Part shown: in pieces, positions 52,501 through 59,500 of the stretch
Layout of the letters: each line of letters starts with the position of its first letter
Position numbering within the stretch: the stretch's first letter is position 1
DNA from: Paracentrotus lividus
Lineage: Eukaryota > Echinodermata > Echinoidea > Camarodonta > Echinidae
Length of the DNA: 64,000 nucleotides
Assembly (NCBI GenBank): GCA_940671915.1
Contig: CALNVZ010000649.1
Location: 1,523,397 to 1,587,396, forward strand
Direction of reading: 5' to 3'
Program-made: the position numbers and the translations under genes
The notes under the pieces: generated by a model
Databases searched by the model: none
Told to the model about the DNA's origin: nothing
The model's input: the letters and a program-made list of their open reading frames with translations, nothing else

Positions 52501-55500
52501 ATAGAATTGATGGTTACAGAACAATAATCACCAAGAGATACTAATAATGGATCGCACATTATTTCTTTCATCAATCAATGAGTTCATGACTTGAGGAGAG
52601 AGGCAGCAAAAGCCTATACTCCTGGAGACCCTTTCTCGAAACCGTCATAAGTCTTAAGTTCATGGACATCCTATTGAAACGCGTGTTAATACTGCAACAC
52701 ATGTCCCTATGGGTTGTCCAAGACTTTAGACTTATTACGGTTTCGAGAAACAGGGCCCTGATCTTGAAAAGGACTTACCGTAGGCCTACAATGTGTAAAA
52801 AGGGCAAAAGTTGACTGACCTATAATTTCTTCCTCTTTCTCTGTCTCTTTATCCTTCTCATTCATTATCATTCTGTATCTATCAATGTACATTGTAACTT
52901 CTCTTTTATTCCTCTCTCTTTGCTGTTTATTTATCAAGTAGATAGTTTTCTCTTTGTAAATCCACAAAACGTGACAGAAATGTTGTATGAAGGAAGTGCC
53001 GAAGTCTGTGCACCAAAAATTTGACTTCAATTTTTAAAAAAAGTAAAATATTATTTTAAGATTCATCAATGTTATTCCATTCTTCATATTCTAATGATCA
53101 ATAAAGCAAAAAAAAAAAAATTCAAAAAATCATTTACAAGAACAATGATTTTTTCACGATTTTTCGACGGGCTTGTCATTTTGTGTAGCAAAATTGGATA
53201 GTGCCCATGTCTGCAATGGTTGAAATTTTCAGGGTAGCAAATAAAACTTGCTGAAAACCATTGTAAATCTATTATTTTCAGTTTTTTGTATCAAAATGGA
53301 TTGTTGCTCGGTTAAGATTGAAGGCTGATATTAGTTGGCGGTTTTGTTCTATCAAATTCGTGCATTTACGTGGGTGCGCAGACATAGGCACTGCGCAGAC
53401 TTAGGCATTCTTACCATACATTTATTTGATCAATTCTAAAGATATTTCACAAACATGTATGTAGAAATAACTGATATTTATTAATTTATTTTTTATTCTC
53501 AAATTGTTCATGTACATCACCCCACTTTCCTTGCCCGAAACTCATGAAAAATCCCAAGAAAAAACATGATTCTTCAACCTGCTCCACCCCTCAATTTCTC
53601 TAGAAATAGTAATTCTGTTAATGAACTTTGACCTGTTACACATTCCTGACCATGTTTACAGAGGACAATAAAGATATAAGGTATTACATCTTGTGTGTTT
53701 GATTGCATCAATTACAATCTCCAATGTTTGTGTAAATAATTCCAGTAGTGAACTTTGAGACGACAGACTATTTACATAATAGTAGGCCTGCAACCAGTTT
53801 CCCAATTTTAGTTTAGATCTATACCCCTTCATGCTCCACCCCTTTTTTCATACAGTATGAAAGATTTGACCAACTCAAAATGAAACTAAACTTAAAGGAC
53901 TCATCCGGGCTGGAGTTTGGATTATCAGAAAAATAAAGTAAAATCGAAAAAGCACAACACTGAAAATTTCATCAAAATCGGATAAGAAATAGCAAAGTTA
54001 TGAATTTTCTTAGGTTTTGAATTTTTTAGGAAACAGTTCTTCAAATTGGCAAACTGATGATGTCTCAGTCCCCCTACTTTCTTTGTATTTTATAGTATGG
54101 AATACCAATTATCAAGATTTTCTGCCCCAAAGACATAAAAACACGGATTAATCCTTGTGGAATGTTCAAGGTCACAAGTGCTTTTAATACTTATTTCAGT
54201 ATGAGGGACAGATTTTCTGTATACACAATATATAAAAAATGAGATAAATAGGATTTCATATAATAAAATACACAAGAAGTAGGGGGACTGTGACATCATC
54301 AGTTTGCTCATTTGAATATTCAAATATTCAAATGAGACAATGAGACAATGGCCAAGAACTGTTTTATAAAAAAAAAATCAAGACATAAAAAAATGTATAA
54401 CTTTGTTATTTTTCAACCGATTTGATGAAATTTTCTGTGTTGTGCTTGATGAATTTTACTTAATTTTACAAAACTTTTTCATTTCAGCCCGGACTCCTCC
54501 TTTCAGAGATTTAGGTTTTGTTCACTGTCCATTTTAAAATTTAAACGCTAACGTGAATCATGATACAAAACGTCGTACGCTCCATGTCTCAGCAGATTGC
54601 CCAGCTCTGATTGAATCTAAAATTTAAAACAAGTTGTAATCCCATTCTATAGCTATAGTTTGCAAATGCAATACGCATGCGCATGCCACATAAGCAGTGA
54701 CTCGATTGAGTTTTTACATTCAAACTAGGGGAAGGGCCGAATCGAACAAAATTTGGAATAAGAAATGGATTGGAAATTAGGTAGGGCCTAAAGTAAAATC
54801 ACATAGATCTAGATGCTATTTTGCTTTGTTTTACTCATTTCAACACTTATACTTACAACAGCCATTTTACGGCATTGCCGATCCTCAATTTTCAGCTTCT
54901 CAAATACATGTATGCCTGGCGACACTTTCAGTCCCAGTCCCAGGCCAGGCAGTTGACCCGGAGATATACGTTCGATCTATATATGTAGACTTGATCTCAA
55001 CAATTATGTTTCATCAAGACAATAATAATAATCATAAAATCAAGAACGGAAAGGATAGCCACCGAGAGCTGACAACTCTCAATTCAATTATCATGCAACT
55101 TACTACTAGGCCTACTAGTATACCCAGTTGTTGTATGTCCGGACAGGTTGGATGTCCGGACACTCAATTTTTACCAGCTATTTGAAAGGGTTTAAAATCA
55201 ATATCTTTGAAGTTTATCAGCACAAAATGTCAGAAAATATTGTGGAAAACAAATATTTATGGTGATAAGAAGTATTCTGCATACATTTCTGGCTTAATCC
55301 TTAGACGAAAAACCAGGCTTAATTTTTGTTAAGTGTCCGTTTTGGCGTAAATCGCACCCCCCATCCTACTACTAGACTCTAATGTTAGATCTAGACTAAA
55401 CTGACCAGCCCCCGTCGCGAAGCGACGGGAACTGACGAACCAGTAGACATATTTGGCGAAGTTTTGAAAATATCTATACAAGACCACAAATTTCGTGGTA

Positions 55501-56232
55501 AAAAATACCTTATTTGAATTCATACTCACATTGAATCAAATCTTTGAAGTTTTTCCTCGAATTGGTGACATCTGCGAATGTTTCACATGAAGTAATCAAC
55601 TAATAATGTAGAAAAATACAGGAAAATTGAGTCCATCAACGTATATTTCTCCGTGCGTGCGTTGTCTTTGCCATACGTCTTCGCACAGTAAAATGACGTC
55701 ATAGAAAAATGGCAGCGATGGCACCAACACTATGAGAAGAGACAAGGCCAACGGAAAATTCAATTTGGTAAGTCAAGAAGCTCTTATATACTTTCATTTT
55801 TAGTCGTTGTTACGCGTGAAACATCATAGAAACCTTACAACAACATTTTAACATTAGATTGATTAAATTGACCAGTATAATCACCTGAGCGCTCATCATC
55901 GCTGATTATTTCGCTGTAAATGGAGGTGGTGGAAGTACAGCCCCGTCGCCTTCGGCAACGGGGCTGTGTATTATAGATCTAAACTAACGTTAGACCTAAC
56001 GTTAGATCTAACTAGTTTATCACTTTTTGTTGATAATTTCTCTCCCATAAAGTTTATTTCATAGACTTAGGCTTATAGGCTTCACATTAAACTATTCGCT
56101 AGCCTGAAGTGAAGGCTGAATCAACGATTTGAAAATGAACTTCCATTCCAAAAACTTGAAAAACTGAAAAGAAATCTTACCATCTTCAACAAAGACGCCT
56201 TCTGGAAACTCTGCAGGAATGATACTATCCAT
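24371..56232 (-). CDS. TIR-domain protein with C-terminal double-membrane-span hairpin, 10 exons
   Basis: Exons high to low: 56232-56181, 52487-52446, 44097-43504, 43095-43048, 40776-40664, 40040-39768, 35793-35683, 34473-34391, 27353-27216, 24526-24371 (TAA). Every border is GT-AG and the phases fit (1,1,1,1,0 and then 0 throughout). The sum is 1611 bp, or 536 residues, if exon 8 (83 bp) is missing one base in its error-rich region. Layout: acidic N-terminus; TIR 103-227; CCCKARFDTIYC linker around 265; hydrophobic helices about 312-332 and 346-370 joined by a 13-residue loop; then a 160-residue tail. Both ends should be cytosolic. I know no vertebrate protein with this plan. A signalling role is inferred from TIR only. 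Exons 7-10 are assigned by phase and order and could belong to a second gene. Confidence 0.8.
24776..26428. mobile_element. 1.65-kb TIR element with CpG-rich core, copy A only
   Basis: Left GGTGGTATGTACGTATGTAC and inverted right GGTGGTATGTACTGATATG. The core (25080-25930) has repeated CGCGCG-type words and a long T-tract (25499-25526). It is absent from the corresponding place in copy B (about 31095). No intact gene. Confidence 0.65.
26880..27192. mobile_element. MITE with about 70-bp near-perfect TIRs
   Basis: Ends GGCCCGTATTCACAAAGGTG, inverted at the right, with only two mismatches in about 70 bp. It is flanked by TTT. It sits 24 bases downstream of the exon 9 donor of the TIR gene. Confidence 0.93.
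27216..27353 (-). other. Exon 9 of the TIR gene (copy A, intact)
   Basis: 46 codons in phase 0, starting NSSVSVEMLPSSGGDGDD and ending IADTDPRSIA, with acceptor CTAG and donor GTAAGT. It is hydrophilic with an acidic centre. A broken copy lies at 31968-32123. Confidence 0.6.
27380..27600. repeat. CAT/ATC-rich microsatellite
   Basis: Degenerate trinucleotide CAT repeats, with expanded relatives at 32200-32900 and 33612-34330. Confidence 0.75.
28240..30900. repeat. 41-bp minisatellite, copy B, expanded and noisy
   Basis: The same unit as 23750-24410 but about 2.7 kb long, with irregular one-base insertions and losses in nearly every unit. The random indel pattern suggests unpolished long-read sequence as well as real divergence. 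Confidence 0.85.
30870..31040 (-). pseudogene. Duplicated, disrupted copy of exon 10
   Basis: Matches 24371-24526, including the IMQNRASFI-like block, KLLKKQIVG and the KTVFSVP end, with frame breaks. It sits directly beside the enlarged minisatellite, as in copy A. Confidence 0.7.
31561..31945. mobile_element. MITE with TTAA-flanked ends, copy B only
   Basis: Left TTAAGGAATCTAGTGTAGTG and inverted right TTAAAGGGAATCTAGTGAG. It occupies the same position relative to exon 9 as the different MITE of copy A. The same family is at 41561-42220. Confidence 0.8.
31968..32123 (-). pseudogene. Duplicated, disrupted copy of exon 9
   Basis: Clear match to 27216-27353 but with several single-base insertions and a donor changed to GTTAAG. 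It belongs to the second copy of the tandem duplication. The breaks could be decay or unpolished sequence. Confidence 0.7.
32200..32900. repeat. CAT/CAC microsatellite region
   Basis: Degenerate ATC/CAC trinucleotides. The two frames found here are by-products of the repeat and not genes. Confidence 0.8.
32930..33586. other. Diverged duplicate of the exon 8 region up to the assembly gap
   Basis: 32935-33170 can be aligned, with many differences, to 34380-34640. 33525-33545 reads TTGGCCCATATTCTGG, matching in inverse 34822-34838, perhaps two ends of one MITE broken by the gap. Confidence 0.45.
33587..33611. other. Assembly gap (25 N)
   Basis: 25 ambiguous bases. The flanking repeat tracts (CAT repeats) explain why assembly failed here. 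Confidence 1.
33612..34330. repeat. CAT microsatellite region, second copy
   Basis: ATC-rich with frequent indels. The 145-codon frame inside is a low-complexity His/Ile/Ser string and is not taken as a gene. Confidence 0.75.
34391..34473 (-). other. Exon 8 of the TIR gene, with a one-base deletion
   Basis: Acceptor and donor (GTATGT) are good. The frame reads KDHASSSVE and then, one base out, DEENRNPQEMQIGPKPRIQ. At 83 bp it breaks the phase-0 series, while 84 would fit. It lies in the indel-rich stretch between 27.7 and 37 kb, so a sequencing error is the simplest cause. A diverged duplicate lies at about 32935-33010. Confidence 0.5.
35065..35360 (+). mobile_element. LINE C-terminal remnant (Jockey/R1-type)
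   Basis: The plus-strand frame reads WLCLNRLRAGVGRCKVLMAK, then WGID, CECGEETMSCLLQCPL. This is the familiar NRLR.G.GRC...W.C.CG...T..H/CLL.CPL tail found after the reverse transcriptase of many non-LTR retrotransposons. It meets a stop after LLPYP and has no upstream RT, so it is a 5'-truncated fossil. Confidence 0.8.
35683..35793 (-). other. Exon 7 of the TIR gene (tail)
   Basis: 37 codons in phase 0, beginning LNGLVEANLSRANMIFCKNN and ending NWCWNRAV, between a clean acceptor and donor GTATCC. It is the first tail exon after the membrane hairpin. I do not recognise the family. It was found by frame and splice fit, so it is somewhat less certain than the TIR exons. Confidence 0.6.
35950..36870. 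repeat. About 160-bp tandem repeat, 5-6 units
   Basis: CTAGTGCTATCATATAAAGC recurs at about 36135, 36293, 36458, 36634 and 36785, with AGGTCAAAGGTCAAA and TTTTGTAGCC words in each unit. It ends in GACGGACGGACAGAG. Indel-rich. Confidence 0.85.
36875..39220. other. Intron 6 of the TIR gene, no gene seen
   Basis: AT-rich. 36940-36975 reads like the tail of a dispersed repeat (CGAGCGGGACAAAAAATGTCC-like). A 138-codon frame at 37156-37572 has no recognisable motif or splice context and is not called. Confidence 0.4.
39225..39850 (-). repeat. Four tandem copies of the second-helix exon segment
   Basis: Copies near 39263-39350, 39436-39520, 39598-39690 and 39768-39850, with a period of about 165 bp. 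Each reads open on the minus strand through a version of ISLLIAFVLSAVVVGLLHL and FYEKRK, followed by GTTTGT or GTGGGT. Only the last (39768) is attached to the rest of its exon with an acceptor. The others have no visible AG acceptor and include some flanking intron, so they are probably exon-fragment duplicates. Confidence 0.85.
39768..40040 (-). other. Membrane-hairpin exon of the TIR gene
   Basis: Codes 91 residues. YNRLFSSLICAIITALIIVG and GISLLIAFVLSAVVVGLLHL are two strongly hydrophobic helices split by a short polar loop, ending in FYEKRK. The acceptor may be at 40040 or 9 bases further in at 40031; both keep the frame. Reading through the donor would give VC and a stop at 39759, a possible alternative C-terminus about 160 residues shorter. 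Confidence 0.85.
40414..40565. mobile_element. Short MITE ending GATCCGCCACTG
   Basis: Left CAGAGGCGGGTCCAGGG and inverted right CAGTGGCGGATCGCAGCGGG. It has the same end type as the satellite-bearing element at 14287. Confidence 0.8.
41561..42220. mobile_element. MITE of the 31561 family with a nested insert
   Basis: Left AAAGGGAAGCTAGTGTAGTG and inverted right AAAGAGAATCTAGTGTATTG. Compared with 31561-31945 it has about 285 extra bases at 41833-42118, starting with TTTA repeats and resembling a LINE 3' end. Confidence 0.8.
43504..44097 (-). other. TIR domain exon (198 residues)
   Basis: A single exon carries the whole TIR fold: SHAFFCFAWEDDEWAINVI (first strand and helix), GFTCDNSNHKWDPG (BB-loop region), KKLVLLVSPDFMRSPWCTYE and the box-3 pair NFW. 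In PWCTYE, W173, C174 and E177 match the conserved helix that holds the catalytic glutamate in NAD-cleaving TIRs such as SARM1. The glutamate is also present in many non-enzymatic TLR/MyD88 TIRs, so enzyme activity is open. An acidic Ser-rich stretch precedes the domain. Confidence 0.93.
44579..44993. mobile_element. MITE rich in TTCGACACGG words
   Basis: Left ATACCGTGTTTACATTGAGA and inverted right ATACCTCGTTTACACTGTGA. GTGTCGAACCCGC and its inverse recur inside. It lies in TIR gene intron 2. Confidence 0.85.
45486..45929. mobile_element. MITE with ends GGGCCC..TATTCCATAAA
   Basis: Left GGGCCCTTATTCCATAAACT and inverted right GGGCCCATATTCCATAAATG, followed by TTAAGCA words. 444 bp. Confidence 0.85.
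45930..47640. other. TIR gene intron 2 segment
   Basis: No exon or clear element. AT-rich DNA. Confidence 0.4.
47646..48098. mobile_element. MITE of the CTCATCCGGGCTGG family, right end lost
   Basis: Matches the first 450 bases of the complete copy at 53892-54505, starting TTAAAGGACTCATCCGGGCT. It breaks off after GCCAAGAACTGT and continues straight into the 140-bp repeat. Confidence 0.85.
48099..48580. repeat. About 140-bp tandem repeat, 3 units, with hairpin tail
   Basis: TGTGACCTTTGACCTCATGA recurs at about 48107, 48248 and 48388, each followed by a CCTCAAACGG...TTAAGTTATCGCAAGAACGA block. It ends GGACGGACGTACGGACGG and the hairpin GCCTCCGGCACC...GGTGGCGGAGGC, then ATAAAA. Confidence 0.9.
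49714..50700. mobile_element. TIR element with repeated GGGGTTAGTTGGAACA words, 987 bp
   Basis: Left AGGGGAGAACGGGGTTAGTT and inverted right AGGGGAGAGTGGGGTTAGTT. The word occurs several more times inside, in both orientations (49905-49960, 50290-50335, 50660-50695). No transposase. Confidence 0.85.
50745..50875. repeat. Perfect palindrome, 61-bp arms and 9-base spacer
   Basis: The left arm 50745-50805 and right arm 50815-50875 are exact inverse complements over all 61 positions; the spacer is ATGGCCATG. It begins 44 bases after the element ending at 50700. Confidence 0.97.
50885..52440. other. TIR gene intron 2 segment
   Basis: 50945-51190 holds two roughly 120-bp direct copies of a sequence with CCTTGGTGGTCCTTTAATA. 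The remainder is AT-rich with TACATGTAC words. No exon seen. Confidence 0.5.
51591..51660 (+). repeat. tRNA-like SINE head
   Basis: GGTTTGCCATAGCTCAGTTG (A box), CACCTGTCTAGCAATCAG, then GAGTTCAAATCC (B box). The acceptor ends do not pair, so it is not a working tRNA. Same family as 10371-10440. Confidence 0.7.
52626..52757. mobile_element. Short MITE, 132 bp
   Basis: Left AGACCCTTTCTCGAAACCGT and inverted right GGGCCCTGTTTCTCGAAACC, with AAGTCTTAAGT-like words on both sides. Confidence 0.7.
53892..54505. mobile_element. Foldback MITE of the CTCATCCGGGCTGG family, complete
   Basis: Left TTAAAGGACTCATCCGGGCT and inverted right TGAAAGGAGGAGTCCGGGCT. The arms share AACTTTG(C/T)TAT and GAAATTTTC words. 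Confidence 0.85.
54506..55405. other. TIR gene intron 1 segment
   Basis: No exon recognised. The 119-codon frame at 54826-55185 has no family features and is not called. Confidence 0.4.
55406..55970. repeat. Hairpin-bounded promoter cassette, copy 2 (decayed), in TIR gene intron 1
   Basis: Same order as copy 1: left hairpin 55411-55429 (perfect), minus-strand donor-bearing exon copy ending at 55530 (GTGAGT kept), CRE 55694-55701, ATGGCAGCGATGGC at 55709, donor GTAAGT, and right hairpin 55937-55967 with one mismatch. The uORF and the plus-strand frame both hit early stops. It starts only about 210 bp downstream of TIR-gene exon 1, so it may act as an alternative promoter there. Confidence 0.8.
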
Positions 56233-56540
56233 CTTGTTGTATTTCACTACTTCACAGATAAGATTAGCTCATCCTGATACCAGCATGAAAATGACATCAC
56301 AATTTAGGACGAGCAAAATGTACAGATCAGATCCAATGCAATGCAATATAATGCATACAGCAGATATCCTGCCTTCTAATGACTCTAGCTCTCGCGCTCG
56401 GTACCCGCGGTTCAAACAAGCCGAACCCTTCCCGTGTGTGATTTCTGCGTTTGCGGTCGAGAAAAATAAACATTGCAACATGCGTACGTTTTTCATAGGT
56501 GAACATAAGAGGGCGGCATACCAAAATTTCGGTAAAGGCG
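56233..56540 (-). promoter_or_regulatory. 5' flank / presumed promoter of the TIR gene
   Basis: Upstream of the start ATG (56232, context AACAAGATGG). It contains a CpG-bearing stretch at about 56390-56470 in otherwise AT-rich DNA. No TATA box is evident and the transcription start cannot be placed. The macrosatellite begins directly beyond. Confidence 0.35.
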
Positions 56541-56545
56541 AGTTG

Positions 56546-59500
56546 GGGGCACACGAGTAAATAGACGCCCATAGGCTCACGTGTTAAATTAACGCTCTTC
56601 AAAAACAGACATTCCAAAATTCTGTCGATGGAATGTTTTAAATTATCTCAACACGACAAGTTAAAATTTAAAGGACTCCGTAATTAAGGGACTGTATTAG
56701 AAAATTCTGTCAGCTCAAACAACTCAAGAATCCTTGGAGCGAGACTATGACAAAAGAGACGACTTTTGTAGGCGTGATTTAGTAGATGTACAAAAATTAC
56801 GAAAAAGATTTCCTAAAATACGCCAAAGTTTCTAATTTCAACTAAATGGTAAATTATGAAAGAGTAGGACCTTATAGCACATAATTATTCATTAACAGAA
56901 ACATCCGACAATTAAATAATTTTATATGAGCATTTTCCCTCAATAAAAGATTAGCATATCTTTAGCTACCTTCCGAATACTTGCGTGCATATCATTTAAG
57001 TCGTGTGTAACCTATAGTGGGGGTCATTTTAAAAAATATTGTATTTTTGTGTTTAATGTAAAGAGTTTGATGAACTGATAAAACTGGTAGCAGAGCATTC
57101 CATTGTAATAAGCCAGGAATTTGCAAACAGGAGTTGAAAAAACGACCCCGTGCCGACCCGCCATAAACGCGCAATAACAGCAATCTTGTTGAAAAATAAT
57201 ACTTTGGGGTCCGGGGCGCGATCCCGATGCCAAGGTATGCTGAAACTTGGCAAGCTAGTTATTGGTTTACAAGCAGGTCGATCAAATCAGTGTTTTGTAC
57301 AGTTTATTAAAAAGGACCCCCCCTCTGTCTATCTTTAATACCATAACCCCCCCCCCCGATTAAAAGCGGCAATGTAAGAACTGAAAACAAAAACTACCCC
57401 CCCCCCGTGCTTGCTCATTATTTTGTCACATCGACGCTCACATAAATAAAAATAACGGCAGATGGTTTATACAGAGCTAAAGTTTTATTTTGTCTTCTAT
57501 TTGACGGTTGATATACGAAGCGCGAAAGTAATAAATTAAACCAACTGTGGTGTACCAAATGTCGCGAGTTTCGAGAAACGACTAGTTTCTTTCTAGTCTA
57601 TAAAACGCTCTCCGAGCACTGCTGAGTAAGTTTTTGACGATTCCGAGAGACATAAGACACTCCCTCATAACGTTAATATAGCCCCGTTAAGGGGGCACAC
57701 GAGTAAATAGACGCCATAGGCTCACGTGTTAAATTAACGCTCTTCAAAACAGACATTCCAAAATTCTGTCGATGGAAATCGTTTTAATTATCACAGCAAA
57801 GTTAAATTTAAAGGACTCGTAAATTAAGGGACTTATAGAAAATTCTGTCAGCTCAAACAAAAATCAAGAATCCTTGAGCGAGACTATGACAAAAGAGAAC
57901 GACTTTTTGTAGGCGTGATTTAGTAGATGTACAAAATTACGAAAAAGATTCCTAAAAAATACGCCAAAGTTTCTAATTTTCAACTAAATGGTAAATTATG
58001 AAAGAGTAGGACTTATAGCACATAATTATTCATTAAACAGCAACATCCGACAATTAAATAATTTTATATGAGCATTTTCCCTCAATAAAAATTAGCATAT
58101 CTTTACTACGCCTTCCCGAAATACATTGCGTGCATATCATTTACTCGTGTGTACCCTATAGTGGGGGTCATATTTAAAAAATATTTGTATTTTTTGTGTT
58201 TAATGTAAAGAGTTTGATGAACTGATAAAACTGGTACCTAAGCATTCATTGTATAAGCCAGGAATTTGCAAACAGGAGTTGAAAAACAGACCCCGTGCCG
58301 ACCCCCATAAACGCGCAAATAAAGCAATCTTGTTGAAAAATAATACTTGGGGTCCGGGGCGCGATCCCGGATGCCAGGGATGCTGAAACTGGCAAGCTAG
58401 TTATTGGTTTACAAGCAGGTCGATCAAAATCAGTGTTTGTACAGTTTATAAAAGGACCCCCCCCCCTCTGTCTATCTTTATACATAACCCCCCCCCCGAT
58501 TAAAGCGGCAATGTAGACCTGAAAACAAAAACTACCCCCCCCCGTGCTTGCTCATTATTTTGTCACATCGACGCTCACATAAATAAAAAAATAACGGGCA
58601 GAGGTTTTATACAGAGCTAAAGTTCTTATTTTTTCTTCTTATTTGACGGTTGATATACGAAAGCGCCGAAAGTAATAATTAAACCAACTGTGTGTCCAAA
58701 TGTCCGAGTTTCGAGAAACGACTAGTTTCTTTCTAGTCTTAAATACGCTCTCCGAGCACTGCTGAGTAAGTTTTGACGATTCCAGAGACATAAGACACTC
58801 CCTCTATAACGTTAATCTAGCCTCCGCTAAAGGGGCAACACGAGTAAATAGACGCCCATAGGCTACGTGTTAAATTAACGCTCTTCAAAAACAGACATTC
58901 CAAAATTCTGTCGATGGAAAATCGTTTTAATTATCACAGCAAAGTTAAAATTTAAAGGACTCGTAATTAAGGGACTATAGAAAATTCTGTCAGCTCAAAC
59001 AAAAATCAAGAATCCTTGAGCGAGACTATGACAAAAGAGACGACTTTTGTAGGCGTGATTTAGTAGATGTACAAAATTACGAAAAAGATTCCTAAAAAAT
59101 ACGCCAAAGTTTCTAATTTTCAACTAAATGGTAAATTATGAAAGAGTAGGAGCTATAAGCAACATTAATTATTCATTAAACAGCAACATCCGACAATTAA
59201 ATAATTTTATATGAGCATTTTCCCTCAATAAAAATTAGCATATCTTTACTACGCCTTCCGAAATACATTGCGGTGCATATCATTTACTCCGTGTGTCCCT
59301 ATAGTGGGGGTCATATTTAAAAAATATTGTATTTTTGTGTTTAATGTAAAGAGTATTGATGAACTGATAAAACTGGTCCAAGCATTATTGTATAAGCCAG
59401 GAATTTGCAAACAGGAGTTGAAAAACAGACCCGTGCCGACCCCCATAAACGCGCAATAACAGCAATCTGGTTGAAAATATAATACTTGGGGTCCGGGGCG

